NCBI GenBank assembly: GCA_030734395.1
Contig: JAUZTG010000017.1
Span: forward strand, 186,001 to 250,000
Source: Sarocladium kiliense
Lineage: Eukaryota > Ascomycota > Sordariomycetes > Hypocreales > Sarocladiaceae
Length of the DNA stretch: 64,000 nucleotides
Direction of reading: 5' to 3'
The notes under the pieces are model-generated. The model was not told where the DNA came from, made no database searches, and saw only the letters and a program-made list of their open reading frames with translations. Shown one piece after another: positions 1 through 10,909 of the stretch (position 1 is its first letter; each line of letters opens with the position of its first letter). Both the position numbers and the translations under genes were made by a program.

Positions 1-847
1 GGCTGAGAGTATCCGACAGTCATGCATGAGTGGCCTGGTCTTGGGCTCGGCCTCGCCTAGTTTTGTCTATGCCCAGTGCAGAAAGGCAGCTTCAGGCCAG
101 AGCGACTACAGGAAGCTTGAAAAGGCTGAAGCTATTCGTGTTATTGGTGGCGATAAGGAGTTCCAGGCTACCAGTCGCAGGGAGCTGACAAGGCAATGCG
201 GCTCTGCCTCGCCAAGCGCAGGCAAAGTCAGGACTGCGAATAGGACCCTGCAGCAGCGGATTAAGCATTGGGGCCGCTGATCCGTCGTGGTCGTTCCCGT
301 CCTTATCGCACGGCATTCCAACAACTGGACCCTGCCTGACAGACTCGAATGGAGGCGTTCGCCAAATCTGGAGCAGCGCTAGCAATGGTTGCATTAGCGC
401 CGAAGCCTCGACGATGCGTCCGTGATATCGGGTGATGGATGGGGGCGCGTGGCTCCTCAACTCCGCCTGCTATCTTAGTCCACGATGGCTGCCACCGGCG
501 CCGTTATCGGACCCCCTCAGCAGTCGAAGGTTGGGCAGAACCTCGCGGCGTTGCTATTCTTGCATCGTGCCCTCGACGTAGGCATCCATCTCCAACATCC
601 CATTCCCTGGCACACGTGATCGGACCAGGAAGTCTAAGCCGGCGCTGAGCTGGGCTGCGTATCACGGTGGACAGCTACGCATCAAGCCTAGCATCCAAGT
701 AACCCTCGCGATATAAGGTCCGGCAGCTACAACAGCTCGGCCAATCGGTCTGTGGCATTGCCGATCAGAAGGAACATCTATTCCTGCTTCACATTCGTGG
801 ATCCTCGATTGCTCATTTCATTTCAAGTACGGAACTGAGATCTGTTT
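1..847. other. Leading intergenic region, no gene recognised
   Basis: No open frame here encodes a recognisable protein, and the frames that exist lie mostly opposite one another with no family resemblance. The last 200 bases or so before 848 probably hold the promoter and 5' leader of the flavin oxidase gene that follows. Confidence 0.5.
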
Positions 848-2309
848 ATGGACATCGGCTTTATCCCAGACGGCATAGACATCTCCAGGATGACCTCACA
901 GCGCCGCTCCTACCTCATTGTAGGAGCTGGAGTCTTTGGTGTTTCTACAGCCTATCATCTGATTCAGAAATACCCTGATGCAGATGTCACGCTGGTTGAT
1001 CGCGATGCTTATGACAGCGATAACAGAGTGGCTGCCTCATGGGACTGGAACAAGGTTGTTCGTGCGGATTACGATGATCTGATCTATTGCAAATTAGCGA
1101 TTGAAGCGCAAGATGTCTTCAAGGCAGACCCGCTGTGGCAGCCGTATTTTCATGAAACCGGAGTCTACTGGATGTGCCGTGGCAGCTATGCTCAGGATGT
1201 AATCCGGAATTACAAGACACTGGGACGCAAGGCTGAGATTTCAGCACTGCCAGTCGCAGAAGCAAAACTACTTTATGATGGCCTATTCAAAGATGCCGAT
1301 TATAATGGAGTCACTGAGGTTCTCATCAACAAGACGAGTGGATGGGCAGCTGCGGGAGACTGCTTGCAGGCGGTGACCAAAAGAGCCATGGAGCTCGGGG
1401 TCAAGTATGTTACCCAGGAGGTTTCGACGCTCATCATGGACAAGGGCCGATGCAAAGGGATTCGCACAAGAAGCGGACAATCTCTCCTCGCCGACCATGT
1501 TTTGTTGTGCACAGGAGCTTACACGTCCAAACTGCTGGAGCTCAGTGCTATCGAGGCTGGCAATGACGATCTTCGAGCTGGCTCCCGGATTGTCGCTGGT
1601 GGAATCACAACTGGCATGGCAATCCTGGATGAGGAGCTATATGGGCAGTTTGAGACGATGCCTGTGGGTTTCCAGGGCTATCCTGCTGATATCGGTATGT
1701 TTCTTCAACAGCCACAATCGTCCACAGAGATACTCACCATTCATAGGACCTTTCATGGGCAGCCTCCCTCCGACAAAGGATCGAGAGCTCAAGTGGTGGG
1801 GACCGACCATATTCCGCAACACGGTTGAGATGTCGCCTGGTTATCAGATTTCTGCACCTCCAGAAGGCCGAGACTTTGGTCAGTGGAAGGTGTCGAAGAG
1901 GCTGCAGGAGGACATTCAAGCAGCGAAGAAACTGTTCTATGGTGAGAAGAGTGAGAAGTGGCCAATGGCGAAACATCGCATTTGCTGGTAAGGCGGAACG
2001 TCCTCACTTGGAAATTAGACAACCTGTGACTGACAAGCAATTAGGGACGCTTTCACGACAAGCGGTGATTTCATTATTTCGCCTCATTCATCCGCCAAGG
2101 GCTTGTACATTGCCACCTGTGGTTCATTCCACGGCTTCAAGTTCTTCCCGGTACTGGGCAAGTACATCACACAGATGTTAGAGGGCTCACTGGCACCTGA
2201 ATTGGTGGAGAAATGGGCGTGGGATCGTGAACGACCCGACCCTGCCTTGAACCCGGAGTGGCCGCGCGCTGAGATGAATGACCTGCAAGACACGGTGGCC
2301 AAACTTTAA
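848..2309 (+). CDS. FAD-dependent amine oxidase (sarcosine/L-pipecolate/fructosyl-amine oxidase family), peroxisomal
   Basis: Three exons, 848-1694, 1747-1987 and 2045-2309, give 450 aa. A second ATG at 890 has a better context and would give 436 aa, leaving the usual short lead before the FAD fold. Seen: a Rossmann motif VGAGVFGVSTAYHL; the family segment around NKVVRADYDD; RICWDAF, whose Cys362 aligns with the cysteine that binds FAD covalently in monomeric sarcosine oxidases; then GSFHGFKFFPVLG near the C-terminus. The protein ends in AKL, a canonical PTS1 signal. Family members oxidise secondary amines (sarcosine, pipecolate, Amadori products) to imines and release H2O2. The substrate cannot be told from sequence. 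Neighbours are a Zn2Cys6 regulator and a dimethylglycine-dehydrogenase-like gene on the same strand, which fits a role in N-methyl or cyclic amine breakdown. The family is sure, the exact substrate is not. Confidence 0.88.
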
Positions 2310-3168
2310 TGATACAGATCCTTCACTCAGCATTTCGCACCCGAGCAGAGCTAGATAGCCTTCCATAGAACCACTCCAGGAATTAATATTGTCAGGGAGC
2401 CGTTGAGCGAATGTGGCTTTGTCACTCATTGTTGGCCAATTCCTCATGGACTCTCAAGAGAACCGTGGCTCAAAGGAGCATCCTGGAAACGACTGAATCC
2501 CCATCCCCCGCGAATAACCCTTTCTGGAATTCCCCTTATCATGATTGGCTCACGCGGCGTCTCCGAGAATGCTGCCGATATCGTCATGGATCTCGCTGCA
2601 AGGTGCCAGACACCACCGTGCGATGTCTTGAAAGTCTATCTAAGTGTACCCCATGTCGACAGATATGACTGATCGAAGCCCAGGTCACAAGATCAGGTTT
2701 CTTCACCGACTCTAGCATCCTCACCCATGTTTATCGGGTGCAAGGGGTCCATTCGCTTACTAGGCTCGCCCTTTGTTCTCTTCCAGCCATCCATCGCTGC
2801 AACGCCCCGACTCAAGAGATAACGAGGGGGCGATATCGGTAGAACGAGTAGCGCACAACACATGCATGGCTCCGTACTAAGAAGCTCGAGTTTGACGCGC
2901 GCTGACCCCGGTTTTTTCGGGGTCCTTCGACGGTAGGTCAGGTCCGCGACGTCAGGTCGCCTAGCCAAACGTGGCAAAGAGATATGTAATGACACCCCCC
3001 CTTGGAGTCGAGACCAGACCTCTCCCCCCTTTGGAGGATTGCGACGGGAGGGGTTGGGCACTTTTATTACGTACCTACTTATCAGCGACAACCACCCTCG
3101 AATAGGCGCGACTCTGGTCAGCAACATTGTTTGAGGCTTCATTCATCGTTAGCAAGTCTGGCAACGAG
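2310..3168. other. Intergenic region and promoter of the Zn2Cys6 gene
   Basis: No gene is supported. A perfect 7-bp stem, GACCCCG and CGGGGTC around a GTTTTTT loop, lies at 2904-2924, about 245 bp upstream of the regulator's start codon. C-rich and G-rich runs follow at about 2993-3055. Confidence 0.5.
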
Positions 3169-5611
3169 ATGAGTGTCGATGACGGAGCAACTGGTCGTGG
3201 AAGGCGACGGTCTCATCATGCTTGTCTCAACTGCAGGTACGGTGCCTTTGAGAGCTCAACGACTGCTAGTCTATCGTTTATGAGATATCAAGAACTGACT
3301 CGGGTTATAGGCGGAAGAAGACCAGATGTCCAGGGGAGCGTCCAGCTTGTTCAAGCTGCTCGCGACTTGGACAGCAGTGCTCGTATGCACCGGCAGTACG
3401 TCCTGCTCAAAATGCACGATCGGTTTGTGGCCATGAATCCTTATCGTCGTCGATGAGAGACTGACCTTTGAATTAGGAGGAAAGGCTAGCGCATCTCGAA
3501 GAGAAGCTGGATCTTCTCTTGAATGGCAGCGTGTACATGCGATACTGCCCCAGCAATACTGGAGGGTGTCTGACCTTTCGCCAGGGCGAGCCGCTTCCAA
3601 CAACAGAGTGCCCAGCATGAGCATGCTATCGAGAGCTCGGAGAAGTCCCAATCACCAGGGTCGTCAAACGCGGATCAGATTGCGCCACTGAATCATCCTT
3701 CGGTTGCTCTCTTCGACAATGACGACTCTAGCTTACGTCCATCACAAGCCGATGTGGCGGTCGGGGTTGGTCTGTACTTCAAGTATTGCCACCGGCAGCC
3801 CATCTGGTGCTTTGAGAGGGAAGAAGTGAGGGATCAATCGTCAATACCTGAAGAGTTAGCGTGCAGCATCCTTGCCTTGACATCTCGATTCCACGAAAAG
3901 CGAAATCAGCTCCAGATCTATCGAGAGAGTGCGAAGACTCTGATCATGCTTCGCATTGCTAACGGCACCGTGGAGCTGACCACCATCGAGAGCCTATGTC
4001 TGCTATCATACTCATCGTTCATTGGTACGTTAAACCCCTCTATCTGCATGCCTGTATGCTCATGAACGCAGACGGGAACTTTCAACTTGGCCAGTTCCAT
4101 CTAGGATTGGCCTTCCAATTATGTCGCACAGCCATGCTTGATGTTGAGTCGATGTACATGGACAGAAGTCCAACTACTGAGCGCAAGAAGAAGCTTTTCT
4201 GGAGCTTGCAATTGCTTGAGCAGTTTTATGGCAAGCAAGAAGGTCTTTTGAGTGTCCCAACAGACATTTGGCGGCCTCATTACTCTTCACCCAGCAATGG
4301 GCGTCCAGAATCAAGACCGCGAGGACCACCATTGCCGATGGATGACCTTGGATGCTCTGATCCTTCTGAGCCAGGGATCTGGAATACCAGCGTTCATCTT
4401 GCTTGGGTTTGGAGCCAAGTCCGGAAGTACGTCTCCAACTGTGCTCAGCAGGTTCTGACGGAGCCGTGGCGACATGATTCCATGTACGCACAGGTTCTGT
4501 CAGACTTCATGGAGACGGAGAACCGCATTCCCATCTGCCACCGCTATGATTCGGCCAAGTTCTATAAGCGCAAGGTCACTGAGCTTAAGAACAACCGAGA
4601 TTACTGGGCGCCGTGGCTGAAGGAGCAGTTCACCTACCATGCGATTCACACGGTGCTCAATCATCCCTTCTTGTACATTGTTGGAGCGCAGCACAACCCG
4701 AACTTGGCGATTCCCAACACATTCTGGAGACGTTCCTCTGAGCTTGCACTTCTTCATGCTACTTGGATCGTGCGCATGATCGATATGGTCGTCGACAAGC
4801 AGGTTCCTCTGGCTGATCCGTTCTTTGGACACATCGCAGCAGTTGCAGCGACAGTACACCTTTACTATTGCTGTGCGACTGCGCCTCGACTGAAGCATAA
4901 GTCTAATACCGACTTCAACAAATGCAGGCGGTTTCTCAAGCGTTTCATTCCTTCGTCTACCGCATGCGAGCTTCTTGTACGTTTCCCTCACGCTCACTCC
5001 CTCTGTTTGAAGTTGCTGACCACTCTCATTAGGATCAGAATCTTGACCGTATGACGAGGATGGCAGCTGGTCCCGAGATCATGGACGTCGAAGACTGGAT
5101 GCCATCCAAGATCTACCTCAATGTTCCATTGATGTGGGACATCCTGCAGTTCAATTCAATGGAGGATCCTGTCCAGAACTCAGTCACTGGGCTCCTGGAT
5201 ACATCGCTCACACCATCGATCACGACACAGGGCATGGGCGATAACAGCTCAACCCTGGAAATTGTCGTTGCGACGTCACCGGAGATCTCGATCAACACGG
5301 CCGATGGCGGCCAAGAAGCGCCGACCCTGTCCTTCAAATCGGCAGGGCCGCTCATGCGCGACTCTCCATGGAACAATAACAGCAACAGCAACAACAACAG
5401 CAATAACAATACCAACAACAACAATAATCACTGCCGCGATGAGGAGACGCTGACCTTTAATTTCACACCCTGGCTGTACGCCGACTCAACTCAGTTGTTC
5501 AACAACGGCGACTTTGGCTATGATTCGCATTCGTCTACGAACGGAGATGACAGAGCAGGACCGTGGTGGGAGGGTGAAAATATGAACGGAGTTTTGTTCA
5601 ATAGTTTTTAG
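3169..5611 (+). CDS. Zn2Cys6 fungal transcription factor
   Basis: Six exons (3169-3236, 3311-3395, 3477-3530, 3607-4024, 4072-4976, 5033-5611) give 702 aa. All phases agree. The first intron splits the zinc cluster, which is whole only after splicing: C19-x2-C22-x6-C29-x6-C36-x2-C39-x6-C46. A short coiled-coil linker, EERLAHLEEKLDLLLNGS, follows, as in GAL4-type dimeric regulators. The middle part, roughly residues 120-500, reads like the fungal-specific transcription factor domain (YFKYCHRQPIWCFER, then FHLGLAFQLCRTAM). Near the C-terminus is a tract of Asn and Ser from (AAC/AAT)n codons at about 5380-5428, a likely activation region. Its place between two flavin amine-oxidising genes makes it a candidate local regulator; that is inference. 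Confidence 0.87.
5376..5430 (+). repeat. Imperfect AAC/AAT trinucleotide tract inside the regulator CDS
   Basis: A run of AAC, AAT and AGC codons encodes an Asn/Ser-rich stretch in the C-terminal part of the Zn2Cys6 protein. Such tracts vary in length between strains. Confidence 0.85.
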
Positions 5612-6297
5612 CGAGCGACTTGGGAATTTAGCTGAATGTAAATCTAGTGTGGCGTGTCTCTGAATCTTCTTTTAGATAGCAAAAACTCCAAGGGCAGACC
5701 GTTCCAGCGTATTGAAGTATACAGATCGTCAACCTGGCGCTAAATGACCAGCTAGGAAGCGCCTCACCGCTGGACACCACCTGTCACTAGAGACACCCAT
5801 CGCGTCTCGGGAATACCGAACAGAGTTTCCTCGCCACAGAAGCTGCCTGAGATCAAGCTGTGTGCATCAATGTCGGTGCAGAAGATCCGATGGTGGGAGG
5901 CGTGAAGTGGTCTGGTGACCAGGGGGGGGGAAAGCTGATCACTTGCGTATGCCTGATGCATAGTCTTGTCGCATCAGTGAGTGAGATAGCTGCCCGACGT
6001 GTAAGTCGATTGGCTTTGATACCCCCCTGGCCGATATCGTCGTTTGCCCGGCATGCAACACGGGCCTCGGCTCCGTTGTCCGATCACGTGGTCGCTACGG
6101 GAGCGAAAGCACCTGGGGTAAAGTATGGGTCTTGCTTGCACTTACACGCGAGGGTGCAGATGACATGGTTGATACAATTATTGTGAATGGCGCTCCTAGG
6201 TGAGCTTTGGATAGTTGTTTCCTTCATCGTGAATTGAGTCCGTATTCAAGCGATTGCATCTGGTTCCTGAGCCGTCTAAGTCGCCATCCTCCCATCC
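5612..6297. promoter_or_regulatory. Promoter region of the DMGDH-like gene, with a CACGTG element
   Basis: No gene is supported in these 686 bases. A CACGTG E-box lies at 6085-6090, about 210 bp upstream of the next start codon, in the position expected for a bHLH site. The role is not shown. Confidence 0.4.
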
Positions 6298-8811
6298 ATG
6301 ACCATGGCGCTATCCCAGCGTGTCGTTATCATCGGAGCTGGCATTGTTGGCGCAAATGTAGCCGATGAGCTGACCCAGCGAGGATGGAATAACATCACAG
6401 TTGTCGAGCAGGGGCCCCTGTCCATGCCTGGTGGCTCGACATCGCACGCGCCGGGACTTGTATTCCAGACAAACCCATCTAAAGCAATGACTCAGTTCGC
6501 CATTTACACGGTCCAGAAGCTGCTCTCAATTGAAGAAGATGGACAGAACTGCTTCAATCAGGTTGGAGGTCTTGAGATTGCCACAACTCCGGAGAGACTC
6601 GAGGAGCTGAAGAGGAAGCATGGCTATGCTGCATCATGGGGTGTCAAGACCTATCTCCTCGGTCCGGATCAGTGCAAGAAGGTCTACCCGTTGCTTGCAG
6701 ATCAAGGAGTCCTTGGAGGTTTACACATACCCTCTGACGGCCTTGCACTTGCAGCTCGAGCGACTCAGATCCTGATCAAGCGCACTCAACAGCGTGGGGT
6801 CAAGTACATCGAGAAGACCCCTGTCACTGGCATTGAGCAGTCGAATGGCCGAGTGACCGGTGTTTTGACGCCTCAGGGCAAAGTCTCCGCTGATATCATC
6901 ATCTCATGTGCTGGGTTCTGGGGTGTCGAGGTTGGCGCCATGGTTGGCCTCACGATCCCTCTTGTCCCCATGGGCCACCAATACGTCAAGACTACTCCAG
7001 TGCCATCACAAGCTGGAAAGAATGAGCTTCCCAACGGTGCCAAGCTTCCAATCCTCCGATACCAGGATGAGGATCTTTATTACCGAGAGCATGGCGATCG
7101 CTATGGTATTGGGTACTACGGTCACAAGCCAATGCCAGTGGTCGCTGCATCTTTAGGTCAGACTCCAGGGAATGTGAGCGAGAAGAACATGCCGTCCCGC
7201 ATGAAGTTCACTCCTGAAGACTTCGACCCCGCCTGGAAGCTTTCTCAGGCTCTTCTACCAGGCTTGAAGGAAGCCAAGATTGATGATGGCTTCAACGGCA
7301 TCCTGTCCTTTACCCCGGATGGTGGCCCGCTTGTTGGCCAGTCTCCCAGTGTCGATGGCTTCTATGTCGCAGAAGCCGTCTGGGTCACCCACTCAGCTGG
7401 TGTTGCTCGTGCCATGGCTGAGATTCTCACATATGGCACTGCCGAAGTAGACACTTCAGTGTGCGACCTGGCTCGGTTCGACCAAGTGCAGCTCACGTCC
7501 GAGTACATCAGCAAGACATCACAACAGAACTTTGTAGAGGTTTACGACATTATTCACCCTTTCCAACCTCGAGACTCTCCTCGAAATCTGAGGACAAGTC
7601 CGTTCTTTTCACAGCAGAAGCAGCTTGGGGCAAGCTTCCTCGAGACTGGAGGATGGGAGCGGCCGGAGTGGTATGAAGCAAATAAGCATTTGATGGATAA
7701 GTTGCCGTCACACTGGAAACCAAGACCACGCGATCCTTGGTCGTCACGCTTTTATTCGCCCATCATCGGCGCAGAGGCGTGGAAGACACGCACTGCTGTT
7801 GCTATGTACGACCTAACGGCCGAGCGAAGGTTGGAGGTTTCTGGTCCAGGTGCTCTAAAGCTTCTTCAGCGAGTGACGACAAGCGATGTCTCGAAGCCGC
7901 CAGGGAAAATCACATACACTCTTCTGCTGAACCAAAGAGGCAAGATCAGGAGTGATATCACAGTGGCCAGGTTGTCAGGCGACAGGTTTCAAGTTGGTGC
8001 GAACTGGGCCAGTGACACGGATTACCTTCTTCGGGAGGCCAAGGTGCAAACGAAGGACTCCCCCGAGCTGTCCGTGCAAGTTCACGACATCACTGGCGCA
8101 ACCTGCTGCATCGGGCTTTGGGGGCCCCTTTCTCCCGATGTTATCTCTGGGCTCAGTTCCGATGATCTCAGCACCAGAGTCCTTCCCTATTCGACCTTAA
8201 CGCCTGCAAAGGTGGGTGGCATTCCTGTCACCGCCTTTGCCCTTTCAGCTGTCGGTGAATTGGGCTGGGAGATCCACACGAGTGCTGAATATGGCCAATA
8301 CCTCTGGGAAATGATCTATCAGGCAGGTCAAGCCTATGGCCTCATCGCAGCCGGTCGCGGTGCGTACTATTCACTGCGTCTGGAGAAAGGATATCGTCTA
8401 TGGGGTGCGGACATGACCACTGAGCACGATCCCTTCGAGGCTGGTCTATCAGCCGCGATTGATCTTACAAAGGAGGATTACGTCGGACAAACAGTGGTGA
8501 GTGGTTTGTCCAAGACCACCCCGTCAAAGAAACTCCGGTGTCTCGTCGTCCAAGATGGGGAATCGATGATTCTGGGTAAGGAGCCCGTGTTTGTGGGAGA
8601 CCAAGTGAAAGGCTATGTCACGACTGCCGCATTCGGCTTCACCATTGGCAAGCCCATCGCGTTTGCGTATCTTCAACAGGATGTCGATATCGGACATGAG
8701 GTAGAGGTGGAATATTTCGGGAAGAGGATCAAGGCTACGGTCTCACGAGAGCCGTTGTATGATCCGCATATGAGTCGTTTGAAGGGATTTAGAACAGCTC
8801 ACAAGCTCTGA
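6298..8811 (+). CDS. Dimethylglycine/sarcosine dehydrogenase-like flavoprotein with C-terminal folate-binding (GcvT) domain
   Basis: One uninterrupted frame of 837 aa. A second ATG six bases in has the better context (ACCATGG). The N-terminal half, about residues 8-400, is a DAO-type FAD domain with VVIIGAGIVGANVADEL. It includes GGSTSHAPG, whose His50 aligns with the histidine that holds FAD covalently in dimethylglycine and sarcosine dehydrogenases. The C-terminal half, from about residue 430, is an aminomethyltransferase-like tetrahydrofolate domain (ALSAVGELGWEIH, then GYRLWGADMTTEHDPFEAGL). Family enzymes demethylate dimethylglycine or sarcosine and pass the one-carbon unit to folate. 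No mitochondrial presequence is visible, because the FAD motif starts at once. The C-terminus is AHKL, only weakly PTS1-like. With the neighbouring flavin oxidase it suggests breakdown of N-methylglycines or related amines. The precise substrate is open. Confidence 0.9.
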   Translation: MTMALSQRVVIIGAGIVGANVADELTQRGWNNITVVEQGPLSMPGGSTSHAPGLVFQTNPSKAMTQFAIYTVQKLLSIEEDGQNCFNQVGGLEIATTPERLEELKRKHGYAASWGVKTYLLGPDQCKKVYPLLADQGVLGGLHIPSDGLALAARATQILIKRTQQRGVKYIEKTPVTGIEQSNGRVTGVLTPQGKVSADIIISCAGFWGVEVGAMVGLTIPLVPMGHQYVKTTPVPSQAGKNELPNGAKLPILRYQDEDLYYREHGDRYGIGYYGHKPMPVVAASLGQTPGNVSEKNMPSRMKFTPEDFDPAWKLSQALLPGLKEAKIDDGFNGILSFTPDGGPLVGQSPSVDGFYVAEAVWVTHSAGVARAMAEILTYGTAEVDTSVCDLARFDQVQLTSEYISKTSQQNFVEVYDIIHPFQPRDSPRNLRTSPFFSQQKQLGASFLETGGWERPEWYEANKHLMDKLPSHWKPRPRDPWSSRFYSPIIGAEAWKTRTAVAMYDLTAERRLEVSGPGALKLLQRVTTSDVSKPPGKITYTLLLNQRGKIRSDITVARLSGDRFQVGANWASDTDYLLREAKVQTKDSPELSVQVHDITGATCCIGLWGPLSPDVISGLSSDDLSTRVLPYSTLTPAKVGGIPVTAFALSAVGELGWEIHTSAEYGQYLWEMIYQAGQAYGLIAAGRGAYYSLRLEKGYRLWGADMTTEHDPFEAGLSAAIDLTKEDYVGQTVVSGLSKTTPSKKLRCLVVQDGESMILGKEPVFVGDQVKGYVTTAAFGFTIGKPIAFAYLQQDVDIGHEVEVEYFGKRIKATVSREPLYDPHMSRLKGFRTAHKL

Positions 8812-8940
8812 TTCAAGAGAGTGAAGAGTTTACATATTACAGCGCACATTCTTCGAAGGGGTCATTTCAGGCAGTCATGGTAGCAGGATAATGTTTAGCG
8901 ATTTACGAACCGAATGCACAAGAGCCTAGTTGTGTAATCC

Positions 8941-9498
8941 TCATTTTTCACTTATGAGCAGATAATCCCAGCCAAACATGATGTGAATCGGGGCGTCGAG
9001 AAAGTTTGCTTCATCGCCTAGGCCATTCATCTTTAAGCATCAGATTTGAGAAAGAGCAGGGGCATCACTTACTGGCGACATTCTCTACGAATCCAGTATC
9101 ACTGACGATGGCTTTCCAGTCGTCGAAGCTGTCAAGCCAGACCTCTGCAATGCCATCATATTCCAATACAGTGGCACCGTAGGACTTGGCGAGGGCCTTC
9201 TCTTCGGCTGTGACATGATGCTGCCAAAGCGAGTCAGTACTCTGGAACATAGTATCGTGAAAGCACCAGGACGCATTAACGTCCGATCGCCCGCAGGAGA
9301 AAAGCCTACCTGGTTGTATCGCCGCACCTTCTCCATGAAAATCTTGTTCTCAAAAGCAGGGGTAACGTGATTGTTAGCCCAGTAGGCATGGAAGTATTCG
9401 TCGCTCAGATCGGGCCGCTTTCGAAGAAACAGCGACACTTTGGCATATTTGCCGGGCTTCGGGGCTGGGCCCGTAAGTTCGATAAGGGAGTCGGACAT
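8941..9498 (-). CDS. EthD-domain protein (dimeric alpha/beta barrel)
   Basis: Three exons on the minus strand (9498-9310, 9241-9073, 9017-8941) give 144 aa. The last exon was found by following a GTAAGT donor at 9072; without it the protein stops early at VASK. Spliced, it ends DEANFLDAPIHIMFGWDYLL, the expected end of an EthD fold. Seen in order: LFLRKRPDLSDEYFHAYW, RRYNQ, and YDGIAEVWLDSFDDWKA. EthD proteins are small ferredoxin-like barrels; some act as auxiliary factors or as dehydratases/cyclases in fungal pathways, but none of that can be assigned here. It is convergent with the DMGDH-like gene, only 129 bp from its stop, and divergent from the next gene, so it may be co-regulated with both. 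Confidence 0.85.
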
Positions 9499-10018
9499 TG
9501 AGGGCGAATTGGCCAATTGTTGAGAAGTACGAGGGAAGTAATTGCTACTCAAGTTGTAGACAGACACGACTTCTTCCTTAATGTGCGACGAAACGACCTC
9601 GTCAGGTCAGGCACGGTCTTTGTCACGAACTGCAACATGCCCTGTTGTCTCTTGGCATTTTCCGACACTATTATCCCTATTAACATCATTGGGCCCAGGC
9701 GAGAATGAGGAGAACGTGGCCCTTGTGTCCCGTCCCGCATGGAAGCGATCGGTCGTGGAGAAGCATTTCCGGGGACGCCTTATTCCCCAATTGCTCCGCA
9801 TCACGACTCAACTCATGTGGGGTATAATAGATGAATGAGAGGAACAACGTAGCCGAGGAAAAGGACCAGAACTCCAATTTCAGAGGCTGAGCCATGGAAA
9901 TTTCCGATCTTCAGACTTCATCCGATCAATATCACATACAAGGGATACCAAAGTGGCCTTTTCTTTTTCCACCCCGAAACTGAGCCTTCACTTTAAACTG
10001 ACCAATCTCGCGAACACG
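9499..10018. promoter_or_regulatory. Divergent promoter between the two EthD-like genes
   Basis: These 520 bp separate the start codons of the two barrel proteins. No gene is supported. The region probably holds both promoters; no shared motif was identified with confidence. Confidence 0.45.
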
Positions 10019-10909
10019 ATGACAGCACCACCGCCCATGAGCGGGCCAGGCCTGCTCTTCGTCATGGCCAGGATCTCTCGCAAGGATATCATGGACGAGC
10101 CAACGTACATGAACTGGTATGACAACGATCATATTGCTGAGATTATTGAGACGAGCGGCTTTAACTCAGCCTTTCGCTTCATTCGCAAGGATCGCGACAC
10201 GGCGTCGTTTCCATACCTTGCCCTTTATCCTATGGATGATGTCGCCTTCCTCCACAGTCCTGAATTCAAGAAGATCAGGGTTCACAGTGAATTGCTGCCT
10301 GGATCGGGGCTGGTCTATGATCTTGCCGATAATGAGGTGCGGTATTATGGGTTGAAGGAGGTTACAGATACGACAAAGAAAGGCAAAGGTCAGCTCAAAG
10401 CGACGACCGGTTAACATGAACCTATCAGCTAATGACAGGATCATAGGCCACACGAAGACTATCATCCCAGCCCAATTTGAGCTGAAAGATGGTTCATCAG
10501 TCGAGGACTTTGAGGCCTGGGTCAAGGATAAGGTAAGGCCCTCGAAAAGAAGACGCGAGACCTGGAGACGCCTGAGGCATTGAGCTGACCAAACAATTCA
10601 CACGCATAGCACATCCCACAAGTGTCTCAAGCACCAGGTTACCTCCGGACAACCAAGTTCAAACTTCTGTATGCGCGAACGAATGCCCAATCACGAGCAC
10701 TCAAGGGGCTGCCAACCACAGAAGAACCTGGGCCTGAGCCACCGACTTGGCTGGTCTTTCACGAATTTGAGTCAGATGATGTGGATGCAGACGTCGTGAA
10801 AAAGGGGAGTGAGGGGGCTGCTAGGGATGGAATGTTTGATTTCACTGATTTGCCGGTATATGGCATTGCGAAGTCGCATGGAGAGGGAGATTTCTTTCAT
10901 GGAAGATGA
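10019..10909 (+). CDS. Two-repeat dimeric alpha/beta-barrel protein, EthD-like
   Basis: Three exons. The favoured model is 10019-10388, 10447-10532 and 10610-10909, 251 aa. A donor at 10410 instead would keep phase and give 258 aa, but its intron would be only 37 nt, shorter than any other here. Two ferredoxin-like halves are visible: LLFVMARISRKDIMDEPTYM with NWYDNDHIAEI in the first, and a second from about residue 127 with DFEAWVKDKHIPQVSQAPGY. This looks like a tandem of the stress-responsive/EthD fold. No catalytic residue can be named. It sits divergently to a true EthD gene and next to the amine-oxidising genes, so a helper role in the same pathway is possible. Confidence 0.75.

Noticed and set aside
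92..460. 122-codon frame on the minus strand near the window start
   Set aside because: No family content, composition looks random, and it overlaps other frames of the same quality.
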